The notes under the pieces were generated by a model, which saw only the letters and a program-made list of their open reading frames with translations, was not told where the DNA came from and did not search any database. A stretch of 7,719 nucleotides of DNA, from positions 1-7,719 of the forward strand of contig SMVT01000112.1 of assembly GCA_004357365.1 (NCBI GenBank), read 5' to 3'. Of this stretch, positions 1-5,800 are shown piece after piece. This DNA is from Nitrospina sp. (lineage in GTDB: Bacteria > Nitrospinota > Nitrospinia > Nitrospinales > Nitrospinaceae). Numbering within the stretch: the stretch's first letter is position 1; each line of letters starts with the position of its first letter. Both the position numbers and the translations under genes were made by a program.

Positions 1-158
1 ATTTTAAATACCTCCGGGCGGCCAACGAAGAAAACGACGCGCGGTTCATGGTATTTAAACGCAATCCCGAGGCCTGCTGGTTTGACGACTACAAGGAGCT
101 GGTGGATGAATATTCGCCGGTGGGCGAGTCGGCAGGCATCGAGTCAATCTATTTTTAA
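1..158 (+). CDS. 3' end of an unrecognised protein-coding gene
   Basis: An open frame enters from the left edge (first full codon at 3) and stops at TAA 156-158, giving the last 51 residues of a protein. The tail is polar and mixed in charge, with aromatic residues near the end (CWFDDYKELVDEY, then a terminus ending IESIYF). There is no transmembrane segment or repeat and I recognise no family. It is taken as real because the frame is open to the window edge, its composition is protein-like, and a good intrinsic terminator follows 40 bp after the stop. The start and most of the gene lie outside the window, so no function is proposed. Confidence 0.7.
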   Translation, partial: FKYLRAANEENDARFMVFKRNPEACWFDDYKELVDEYSPVGESAGIESIYF

Positions 159-197
159 AATTCAGGAGTGCATGTAATTCTTTCCCTCAGGTTCCGT

Positions 198-233
198 TTC
201 CCAATGATTTTGGGAATGGGGTCTTTTCTTTTT
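198..233 (+). terminator. Intrinsic (Rho-independent) terminator after the first gene
   Basis: A perfect 7-bp stem, TTCCCAA (198-204) with TTGGGAA (210-216), closes a 5-base loop. After a short G run it is followed by a pyrimidine/T-rich tract at about 221-233 (TCTTTTCTTTTTC). It sits 40 bp after the stop of the left-edge gene and separates it from the next gene. The four bases between stem and T tract make it less than ideal. Confidence 0.6.
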
Positions 234-316
234 CTCCCTTCCCTTTACCCGTCATTCCCATTTCCGGAAATTCGGTGGTAGAATAATAGACTCAACCTTT
301 AAATAGTTTCCGGAAG

Positions 317-323
317 AAGAGGT
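317..323 (+). promoter_or_regulatory. Ribosome binding site deciding the start at 331
   Basis: AGAGGTG at 317-323 resembles the AGGAGGTG Shine-Dalgarno consensus and ends 7 bases before ATG 331. The in-frame GTG at 322 overlaps this site, so ATG 331 is the better start. Confidence 0.6.
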
Positions 324-330
324 GAAACCT

Positions 331-834
331 ATGGTTTCTGCGAAATTCAGGTGGTTTTCAGGAATGTTGGCGGCTCTGGTCTTTTCCGGTCTGTGCGCTT
401 CCAATGTGTGGGCGGATGCAGACGACGAGGAACTGGAGGATCCTTTCGAGGGCAAACCCCCGCTGGCCGATCAGATCAGGGAGTTCAGCAATGAAATCGC
501 CAGGAGGTTTCATCAAGAGCTTCAGAATTTGCTGGACAAGGAGTTGAAGGTCCTCCGGGAAGAGAGAAAAAAGAGCCGGTACACCGCCGAGGAACGAATC
601 GCGAAGCAGGAAGGGATCATCAAAGACGATCCGAAAAACGCCGAAGCCCATTTTGCCTTGGGTAAAGTATATGATGAAATAAGAGCCGGCGCCAACGCCA
701 TCGTCCACACTCAGATTGCGGAGCAGTTATTCAAGGAACATAAGAATGTCCAAGGCCTGGCCGATGCCCGGCGCAACCTGCGATGGTATTTTGAGAAATA
801 CGGGTACAAGCCGGAAGATTTTATGTTGAATTGA
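331..834 (+). CDS. Small exported protein with coiled-coil and TPR-like helices
   Basis: A 167-residue protein of unknown function, predicted to be periplasmic. Residues 1-28 form a Sec-type signal peptide: basic start (K5, R7), hydrophobic core about 11-22, and likely cleavage after VWA (residue 28). A short acidic stretch follows (DADDEELEDPFEG). Residues 45-95 are highly charged and helical (many Q, E, K, R), suiting a coiled coil. Residues 98-135 resemble one tetratricopeptide unit: DPKNAEAHFALGKVY has the usual pre-helix DP-N and A-LG-Y spacing, and a second, less regular helical pair follows to the end. One or two TPR units are few for an independent scaffold, so it may bind a partner or oligomerise through the coiled coil. 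ATG 331 is preferred to GTG 322 because of the ribosome site. The gene is isolated by a terminator upstream and converges on the pentapeptide gene with 28 bp between stops. Function is unknown. Confidence 0.85.
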   Translation: MVSAKFRWFSGMLAALVFSGLCASNVWADADDEELEDPFEGKPPLADQIREFSNEIARRFHQELQNLLDKELKVLREERKKSRYTAEERIAKQEGIIKDDPKNAEAHFALGKVYDEIRAGANAIVHTQIAEQLFKEHKNVQGLADARRNLRWYFEKYGYKPEDFMLN

Positions 835-862
835 AGGCGTTCCCGAACCTGCTCCGAGCGGT

Positions 863-2311
863 TTAAGGAGTGTAACCCTTCACATTCGCCAGTTCCGCCC
901 CTTCGAGTCGGGCGCCTTCCAGCTTGGCTCCGGTCAGGTTGGCTTCGTTCAGTTTTGCTCCGGTCAGGTTGGCATCGCTCAGATCGGCCTGCGACAGATT
1001 GGCCTGATCGATTTCGGCGCGGTGCAGGTCGGCACCTTTCAATTTCGTTCCCACCAGAGACGCCCCCTTCAGTTTGGCTCCGGCGAGATCCGCTCCTTCG
1101 AGGTTCGACTTGTCGAGTTTGGCTTTCCGGAGGTTGGCCCCGGTCAGGGCGACATTTTTCATGGACGTCTGCTCCAGGACGGCTTCCGGCATATGGGCCC
1201 GGCTGAGGTCCGACCCATCCAGATTGGCGGCATTGAAATTCGTCCCTTCCAGATTCGCATCGCTGAGATCCACGCCCTCCAGATTGGCGTTGCCGAGTTT
1301 GGCGCGGCTGAGGTTGACCCCCCGCAGGTAAGCGCCTTTCAAATTGGCGTCGTTCAGTTTGGTCCGGTTCATGTGGGCGCCTTCGAGTTTCACATTCAAC
1401 AAAATGGCGCCGTTCAAATCGGCGATATCCAGATTGCATTCGCTTAAATCCGATCCTTCAAGGTTGGTTCTTCTGAGGATGGCGCCGTTGAATTTGGCGC
1501 GGGTGATGTCGGCCTCCGTCAGTTGGGCTTCCGACAAATCCGCCCCGGTGAAATCCGCCCGCGTGAGCCGGGCTTTATTGAAATCGGCGCCGAACATTTT
1601 GGCGCCCTTGATTTCCGCCCGCACCATATTGGCCTCCCGCAGGTTGGTTTCATAAAACACGCCGATGCTCAGTTTGGAATCCGACAGGTCGGAGCCGCTC
1701 ATATCCGCATTTTTGAAATTGGCGCGGGACAGATCGGCGTTGTTCATGGACGCGCGGGACAGGTTGGCTTTCAGAAAATCCGCTTTGTTGAGAATGGATT
1801 CATTCAAATTGGCCTTGCTCAGGTTGGCTTCATGCAGTTTGGCGCGGCGCAGGTCGGCCCGTTCCAGGTTGGCCTCAGACAGATTCGCCCGGTTCAGTTG
1901 CGCATCGTTCAGAATGCAGTCCATCAACTCGGCTTTCGACAGGTCCACATCATTGAGCAGGCACTCCGTCATCTCGGAGTCGGCCAGTTTCGTTCCGGCC
2001 AGTGTCGAGCCGGAGAGGTCGATGCCGTAAAAGTTCAGGTTGGACAGGTCGAGTCCGGCGAGGTCCCGGTTTTGGAGGTGCGGTGTCTCGTCTACTTCCT
2101 CTTCATTCTCCTCCTCCTTAGCCTCCACCTCGTCGGGGGAAGTTTCCTCATCCCCGGTTTCTTCCTCTTCAGGAACTTCTTCCTCTTCGGGAGCTTCTTC
2201 CTCTTTCTCCTCTTGGTCCTCCTCCAGTTCGGCTTCAGCCTCCATCCGCTCCTTGTATTCCTTGAGCTGGTTGAGAATGTCCTCGACTTCTTCGCGCGTC
2301 AAATCCGCCAT
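863..2311 (-). CDS. Giant pentapeptide-repeat protein with acidic N-terminal region
   Basis: A 482-residue protein, probably cytoplasmic (no signal peptide or membrane segment). Residues 3-22 are helical and may form a short coiled coil. Residues 23-75 are extremely acidic, with 33 of 53 being D or E, and likely disordered. From residue 82 to 476 every fifth residue (84, 89 ... 474) is L, M, F or I, usually preceded by A(D/N/K/E): 79 pentapeptide repeats in one unbroken register. By family knowledge these fold into a right-handed quadrilateral beta-helix of four repeats per coil, here about 20 coils. Only six residues follow, so there is no C-terminal domain. Known gyrase-protecting relatives (Qnr, MfpA) are less than half this length and usually dimerise through their C-termini, so a gyrase role is not implied. 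The start is ATG 2309-2311, with a weak GGGG ribosome site. The frame stays open to a TTG at 2431, but that extension would run through a terminator hairpin. Biochemical function is unknown. Confidence 0.9.
   Translation of the reverse strand: MADLTREEVEDILNQLKEYKERMEAEAELEEDQEEKEEEAPEEEEVPEEEETGDEETSPDEVEAKEEENEEEVDETPHLQNRDLAGLDLSNLNFYGIDLSGSTLAGTKLADSEMTECLLNDVDLSKAELMDCILNDAQLNRANLSEANLERADLRRAKLHEANLSKANLNESILNKADFLKANLSRASMNNADLSRANFKNADMSGSDLSDSKLSIGVFYETNLREANMVRAEIKGAKMFGADFNKARLTRADFTGADLSEAQLTEADITRAKFNGAILRRTNLEGSDLSECNLDIADLNGAILLNVKLEGAHMNRTKLNDANLKGAYLRGVNLSRAKLGNANLEGVDLSDANLEGTNFNAANLDGSDLSRAHMPEAVLEQTSMKNVALTGANLRKAKLDKSNLEGADLAGAKLKGASLVGTKLKGADLHRAEIDQANLSQADLSDANLTGAKLNEANLTGAKLEGARLEGAELANVKGYTP
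884..2068 (-). repeat. 15-bp periodic coding repeat: 79 pentapeptide units
   Basis: This 1185-bp stretch encodes the 79 pentapeptides without a break in register. The DNA is visibly periodic at 15 bp, with the plus-strand motif AG(A/G/T)TTGGC recurring, because the hydrophobic-residue and A(D/N) codons recur. The units are diverged, not identical, so this is an old protein repeat and not a fresh tandem array. The periodicity also produces long spurious open frames in other phases on both strands. Confidence 0.9.
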
Positions 2312-2331
2312 AAAACCCCATAATGAAATAT

Positions 2332-2354
2332 AAAAAAGGCCGGATAGGCCGGCC
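2332..2354 (-). terminator. Intrinsic terminator or leader attenuator between two minus-strand genes
   Basis: Read on the minus strand, GGCCGG (2354-2349), a 5-base loop and CCGGCC (2343-2338) form a perfect six-pair all-G+C stem, directly followed by six Ts (2337-2332). This is a textbook intrinsic terminator. It lies about 90 bp after the ADP-ribosylglycohydrolase stop, so it most simply ends that transcript. Its T tract also ends only 20 bases before the pentapeptide start codon, leaving almost no room for a separate promoter. It may therefore be crossed by transcripts starting upstream and act as an attenuator. Confidence 0.65.
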
Positions 2355-2443
2355 CGGTTGGTATGTCCTTTGGCTTTAAATAATCTCAGACCATAGCTCA
2401 CCCGCTCCTGGAACGCAAGGGGGAAGGTCAATTTTTCGGCGCC

Positions 2444-3217
2444 TCACAGGCAGGAAAACTTGTTGCAGAACAGGGTGGTGATTTGGCGGAGGGGGAGGTC
2501 GAGGCGGCTGTGCACCTCCGCCCCCATGATATCCGGCATTTTCCCGTAAAAGGCGTGGGCGATGCCGCCGGTGATGCAGGCTTGGGTATCGCTGTCGCCG
2601 CCCAGGGACACCGCTTTGCGGACCGCGTCCTCGTAACTTTCCGATTCCAGAAACGCGGTGATAGCCTGCGGCACTGACCCGGGGCAGGTGGCGTCATACC
2701 GGTAATCGGGCCGGATGGCGGCGAGGCTCTCGCTCAGATTGTATTGAAATTGCGTTTCAATGAATTGTCGGATCTCGTCCTTGCTTTTTCCGGTGCGGGC
2801 CAGAAAGACGGCAGAGGCCGTGGCCTGCGCGCCCTTGATCCCTTCCGGGTGATTGTGGGTCACTTCGGCGGTGATTCGCGCCTGCTCCAGCACGTCTTCC
2901 AGGGAATCGCAGGCGAAGCCGACGGGACTCACCCGCATGGCCGACCCGTTGCCGAAACTGTTGTAGGGTTCGCGGGAAGCGGAGGCGGCCCATTGCATGA
3001 ACCCGGCCCCGTAGCCGGCGTCCGGGTAGCGGTGATAATACTCCTTGAGGGTGTCCACCAGGTCCGCTCCATGAACGATCGTGTCCGCCACCGCCAGGGT
3101 CAACACCGTGTCGTCGGTAAACCGGCAATCCGGATGAAACAATTCGAATTCGGTGGTTTTGACGGGGGCGGCCTCGAAACGCGAACCGATGAGGTCCCCC
3201 ACAATTGCTCCCAGCAT
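2444..3217 (-). CDS. ADP-ribosylglycohydrolase (DraG/ARH-like) family protein
   Basis: A 257-residue protein that by family hydrolyses ADP-ribose from a modified substrate (protein, nucleic acid or free conjugate) using two metal ions, normally Mg or Mn, in the cytoplasm. Family motifs appear in order: MLGAIVGDLIGSRFE at the start, the metal-binding TDDT at 34-37, GNGSAMRVSPVG at 89-100, HNHPEGIKGAQATA at 121-134, and the second metal site SLGGDSDT at 204-211 followed by a helix ending HAFYG. All expected acidic metal ligands are present, so it should be active. The length suits the compact subfamily with this GAI-GD-IGS start. ATG 3217 has a ribosome site (GAAGGT, minus strand, 3229-3224). 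No ADP-ribosyltransferase or nitrogenase gene is visible, so the substrate is unknown and the name draG is not justified. It is divergent from the HTH-hydrolase gene. Confidence 0.93.
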   Translation of the reverse strand: MLGAIVGDLIGSRFEAAPVKTTEFELFHPDCRFTDDTVLTLAVADTIVHGADLVDTLKEYYHRYPDAGYGAGFMQWAASASREPYNSFGNGSAMRVSPVGFACDSLEDVLEQARITAEVTHNHPEGIKGAQATASAVFLARTGKSKDEIRQFIETQFQYNLSESLAAIRPDYRYDATCPGSVPQAITAFLESESYEDAVRKAVSLGGDSDTQACITGGIAHAFYGKMPDIMGAEVHSRLDLPLRQITTLFCNKFSCL

Positions 3218-3223
3218 GGGCTT

Positions 3224-3229
3224 ACCTTC
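3224..3229 (-). promoter_or_regulatory. Ribosome binding site of the ADP-ribosylglycohydrolase gene
   Basis: Minus-strand GAAGGT ends six bases before ATG 3217. It supports this start, which also coincides with the conserved family N-terminus. Confidence 0.5.
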
Positions 3230-3257
3230 AAGGACTCGGGGGTCGGATGGGCATCAA

Positions 3258-3286
3258 TGTATAACATTTTAAAATATGTTGGTATA
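3258..3286 (-). promoter_or_regulatory. Possible promoter for the ADP-ribosylglycohydrolase gene
   Basis: Minus-strand TATACA (3263-3258) could be a -10 box, with TATACC (3286-3281) 17 bases upstream as a poor -35 box (3 of 6 matches). This would place a start about 35 bases before ATG 3217. The evidence is weak; it rests mostly on position and AT-richness. Confidence 0.3.
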
Positions 3287-3290
3287 TAAT
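3261..3290 (+). promoter_or_regulatory. Sigma70-type promoter for the HTH-hydrolase gene
   Basis: A perfect -10 hexamer TATAAT lies at 3285-3290. ATAACA at 3261-3266 matches the -35 consensus at 4 of 6 bases with an 18-base spacer. The predicted transcript would start near 3297, leaving about 40 bases before ATG 3336. It overlaps the opposing candidate promoter and the 3263-3280 dyad. Confidence 0.55.
3263..3280. promoter_or_regulatory. Inverted-repeat operator candidate in the divergent promoter region
   Basis: AACAT (3263-3267) and ATGTT (3276-3280) form an inverted repeat around an 8-base AT spacer. An offset perfect palindrome, ATTTTAAAAT, lies within it at 3266-3275. The dyad overlaps the -35 box and spacer of the plus-strand promoter and lies just upstream of the possible minus-strand -10, where a dimeric HTH protein could affect both genes. 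The neighbouring hydrolase has such an HTH domain, making autoregulation a natural guess that is not shown by the sequence. Confidence 0.35.
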
Positions 3291-3319
3291 TTCCGTGGCA
3301 ACGGTTTTAGAAACCTTCC

Positions 3320-3326
3320 GGAAGGG
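3320..3326 (+). promoter_or_regulatory. Ribosome binding site deciding the start at 3336
   Basis: GGAAGGG at 3320-3326 ends nine bases before ATG 3336 but only three before the in-frame GTG 3330, which favours ATG 3336. The site is half of a perfect 12-bp palindrome (CCTTCCGGAAGG, 3314-3325), so the mRNA might partly mask it. Confidence 0.5.
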
Positions 3327-3335
3327 ACAGTGCGC

Positions 3336-4169
3336 ATGCCGACAGGTCTCGAAGATGAACTGGGCGATATTCTGCAAAAAGCCCGCGACGGAAAATCCTG
3401 GTCGCAAAAAGACCTGGCGCAGGCGGTGGATCTTCCGCTGGAGGAGTTGCGCCGCATGGAACGCTATGACCTGATCCCGCCGGAAGCGATCATTGCCCGA
3501 CTGGCGAAGGTGTTGGACCTGGAAGGCCAGGCGCTTTCCGCCATTGCCCGCAACGCCTGGCACCCGAAGGCACCGGTCCCTGATCCGGCGCTGGATCTGG
3601 TGTGCCTCAACGTGTTCATGGGAACGTATCCGGTGAAGTGTTATCTGCTGCGGTGCTCCGCTACCGGGGAGGCCGCCGTGGTGGACACCGGCGCCAATCC
3701 CGAAGCCATTATCCAAAAGGCGCGGGAGATAAAGGTGAAACCCTCCAAAATTCTGCTGACCCATGCCCACCCCGACCACGCCTGGGGATTGGACCTGCTG
3801 GTCAGGGAATTTCAATGTCCCACCTGGATCGACGAGCGGGAACCGCGGCCGCAAGGCACCCGGGATTTTCAGTTCGTTAAGGATGGCGAAGTGATCGAGT
3901 TGGGGACGCTGAAGGTGCGGGCGTTGTCCACCCCCGGCCACACCCCCGGCGGTGTGTCCTACCAGGTGAGCCGGGTTATTTTGTCCGGCGACACCATTTT
4001 TGCGGGGTCGATGGGCCGCGCCAATTCCTCGTGGCCGGATTTGTACCGTTCCATCACCGAGACCCTCTTTTCATTTCCGGACGATACGGCCCTGCACCCG
4101 GGGCACGGTCCCGCCACCACGGTGGGGGAAGAGAAACGGCACAACCCGTTTTTCTGCGGCAAATCCTGA
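3336..4169 (+). CDS. Metallo-beta-lactamase-fold hydrolase with N-terminal HTH domain
   Basis: A 277-residue cytoplasmic protein with two parts. Residues 5-72 look like an XRE/Cro-type helix-turn-helix: WSQKDLAQAV (22-31), a turn at DLP, then LEELRRMER (35-43), and a helical tail ending in LAKVLDLEG. Residues 86-277 are a glyoxalase II-like (YcbL-type) metallo-beta-lactamase fold with all the usual zinc ligands: HAHPDH (143-148), GHTPGG (H202), SGDT (D219) and PGHG (H257). The end, GEEKRHNPF, is also typical of that group. Such enzymes hydrolyse thioesters or related compounds; the substrate here cannot be read. The hydrolase domain alone is of normal length, so the HTH is an added module that may bind DNA or only mediate contacts. 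ATG 3336 is chosen by its ribosome site; ATG 3276 and GTG 3330 are in frame but less likely, and 3276 lies upstream of the predicted transcript start. The SDR gene follows after 73 bp. Confidence 0.9.
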   Translation: MPTGLEDELGDILQKARDGKSWSQKDLAQAVDLPLEELRRMERYDLIPPEAIIARLAKVLDLEGQALSAIARNAWHPKAPVPDPALDLVCLNVFMGTYPVKCYLLRCSATGEAAVVDTGANPEAIIQKAREIKVKPSKILLTHAHPDHAWGLDLLVREFQCPTWIDEREPRPQGTRDFQFVKDGEVIELGTLKVRALSTPGHTPGGVSYQVSRVILSGDTIFAGSMGRANSSWPDLYRSITETLFSFPDDTALHPGHGPATTVGEEKRHNPFFCGKS

Positions 4170-4242
4170 TCTTTTTCCCCGAAAATCCCAAAAAAGTTCG
4201 GAAACTCTTGCAATTCCGCCTCCTCGAGTCCATATTTGTGCT

Positions 4243-5799
4243 ATGGATTCGGAAAAGGTCAATTACCATTATTGTGACGATCTGCCGACCTCGCCGTTAC
4301 CCGGCATTAAAGCCGTTTTAGTGTCAGGGGCCAGCGGTTATGTGGCGCGGCGCCTGGTGCCGGAACTGTTGTTTCGGGGCTACCGGGTCCGGTGTATGCT
4401 CCGCGAAAAAGGCATGCCGCAGGTATTGACCCACCCCAATCTGGAATACGTTTACGCTGACGCCCTAAACAAGGACCAATTACAGCTGGCGATGAAGGGG
4501 ATCGAGGTCGCTTATTATCTCATCCACAGCATGCGGATTGTGAACAGGAAGTTCCGTCAAGCCGACAAGATCGCCGCTAAAAACTTTCGGGAGGCGGCGG
4601 AGGAACATGGAGTCAAAAAAATCATCTACCTCGGGGGGCTGGGCGAAACCAGCAAGATCGTGTCCCGCCACCTGCAAAGCCGGATCGAGGTGGGCACGGT
4701 TTTATCCGAAGGATCCATTCCGGTGATCCGTCTCAGGTGCGCCATCATCATTGGCACCGGCAGCTCTTCGTATGAACTTCTCAAATCCATGATCCAGCAT
4801 ACGCGCTGGATTCCTTTTCTGTCCGAGTTCAACTCCCAGTGTCAGCCGATCGCCATTCGCGATGTGATCAAGTATCTCGTCGGCGTACTGGAAACGGACG
4901 GATTGAAAACCCGGAAGTATCCCCTCGGCGGCCCGGATGTGATGACTTATCAGGAAATGGTTGAGCAGTTCGCCGGGATTTTAGACAAGCGCGTCCGGTT
5001 TTTCAACGTTTCCTGGGTGCCGTTTCCGGTCAGCATGATGTGCCGCCTGTTTGCTTACTGGCTTCATTTATTCATTTCGGTACCGGTGAACATCACCAGC
5101 CTGCTCCTCGAAAGCCTGCGGACGGATGTGGTATGCACGGATGAGGCCATCCGGGAAATCCTTCCCTTCGAGACAGTGGGGTTTGAAACCGCCGTGAAGT
5201 GGGCGCTCCAGAAGGAGGTCAATTCCATGGTGTATTCGCATTGGAGCGATGTGCCGCCGGAAAACATGGCCGACCTCATGCCGTTATGCCAGTTTGAGTC
5301 ATCGGATTTTATTATCGAGGAGCATTCAAAAGATATCCCCGCCAGTCCCGAAGCGGTGTTTCATGCGGTGTGCCGGATCGGCGGCTCGCACGGCTGGGTG
5401 CACGCCAACCTGCTGTGGAAAATCCGCGGGTTCATCGACCGCGTTCTGGGCGGTGTGGGTTTGAACCGGGGACGCCGCGATCCCAACGACCTCCGGGTCG
5501 GGGATTCGGTGGATTTCTGGCGCGTGGAAAAATTGGAACTCAACCGGGAACTGCTTCTGCGGGCGGAGTTGATCTCGCCGGGATTGTCTTGGCTCCAGTT
5601 TGCCCTGCAGCCTTCCGAAAATGGTCACACCCGCCTTACCCTGCGGGCGCATTTCATTCCCAATCCGGTGTGGGGCCAAGTGTACTGGACGCTTATGTCC
5701 AAATTTCATACCTATATCTTTACAGGAATGCTGGACCATTTTTTCAAGGAGTCAGTGCAATCCGTCAAGATCGGGGATCCCATTCCCACCAAAGCTTAG
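4243..5799 (+). CDS. NAD(P)-binding SDR/NmrA-type oxidoreductase with DUF2867 domain
   Basis: A 518-residue two-domain protein. Residues 22-330 are an atypical short-chain dehydrogenase fold: beta strand then GASGYVARRLVPELL (29-43) for the dinucleotide, YADALN (71-76) after the third strand, YYLIHSM (91-97), IIYLGGLGE (127-135), and RLRCAIIIGTGSSSYE (163-178). A canonical catalytic YxxxK is not evident, as is common in NmrA-like members, so it may bind NAD(P) for sensing or act on an unknown substrate. Residues 258-282 are strongly hydrophobic and may touch the membrane. Residues about 355-505 match DUF2867: the stretch WKIRGFIDRVLGGVGLNRG with GRRDP (410-414), GDSVDFWRVE (420-429), and a C-terminal TLMSKFHTYIFTGML. 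This SDR-DUF2867 pairing is a recurrent bacterial architecture. ATG 4243 begins just before the fold but has no clear ribosome site; the longer open frame back to 4000 overlaps the hydrolase gene and is rejected. Confidence 0.9.
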   Translation: MDSEKVNYHYCDDLPTSPLPGIKAVLVSGASGYVARRLVPELLFRGYRVRCMLREKGMPQVLTHPNLEYVYADALNKDQLQLAMKGIEVAYYLIHSMRIVNRKFRQADKIAAKNFREAAEEHGVKKIIYLGGLGETSKIVSRHLQSRIEVGTVLSEGSIPVIRLRCAIIIGTGSSSYELLKSMIQHTRWIPFLSEFNSQCQPIAIRDVIKYLVGVLETDGLKTRKYPLGGPDVMTYQEMVEQFAGILDKRVRFFNVSWVPFPVSMMCRLFAYWLHLFISVPVNITSLLLESLRTDVVCTDEAIREILPFETVGFETAVKWALQKEVNSMVYSHWSDVPPENMADLMPLCQFESSDFIIEEHSKDIPASPEAVFHAVCRIGGSHGWVHANLLWKIRGFIDRVLGGVGLNRGRRDPNDLRVGDSVDFWRVEKLELNRELLLRAELISPGLSWLQFALQPSENGHTRLTLRAHFIPNPVWGQVYWTLMSKFHTYIFTGMLDHFFKESVQSVKIGDPIPTKA

Positions 5800-5800
5800 G

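Noticed and set aside
846..863. Hairpin AACC-T-GCT / AGC-GGTT between convergent genes as a shared terminator
   Set aside because: The stem has a bulge and a 3-base loop, there is no T tract on either side, and it overlaps the pentapeptide stop codon.
711..1439. Minus-strand 242-codon open frame overlapping two genes
   Set aside because: It is an out-of-phase reading of the pentapeptide repeat (rich in R, Q, G and S) that runs on into the antisense of the exported TPR-like gene.
884..2068. 15-bp periodic repetition that at first glance resembles a tandem array or CRISPR
   Set aside because: There are no identical repeats and no spacers; the period is exactly five codons of one long protein repeat.
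863..2311. Calling the pentapeptide protein a quinolone-resistance (Qnr/MfpA) gyrase protector
   Set aside because: Repeat family membership alone does not imply gyrase binding, and the length, acidic leader and lack of the C-terminal dimerisation element differ from those proteins.
1022..2333. Several plus-strand open frames of 85-266 codons opposite the pentapeptide gene
   Set aside because: Their translations are low-complexity and periodic every five residues, which is what the 15-bp repeat in the real minus-strand gene creates in other frames; none has a convincing ribosome site.
2744..3289. Plus-strand 181-codon frame opposite the ADP-ribosylglycohydrolase
   Set aside because: It is antisense to a gene with unmistakable family motifs, and its own translation resembles no protein family.
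3228..3941. Minus-strand 237-codon frame opposite the HTH-hydrolase
   Set aside because: It is antisense to intact metallo-beta-lactamase motifs and crosses the promoter region.
4179..4201. CCGAA / TTCGG inverted repeat after the hydrolase stop as a terminator
   Set aside because: The stem is five pairs with a 13-base loop and no following T tract.
4000..4242. N-terminal extension of the SDR gene from an ATG at 4000
   Set aside because: It would overlap 170 bp of the hydrolase gene, its translation is low-complexity (R, P, S) and the conserved fold starts only after residue 20 of the ATG 4243 product.
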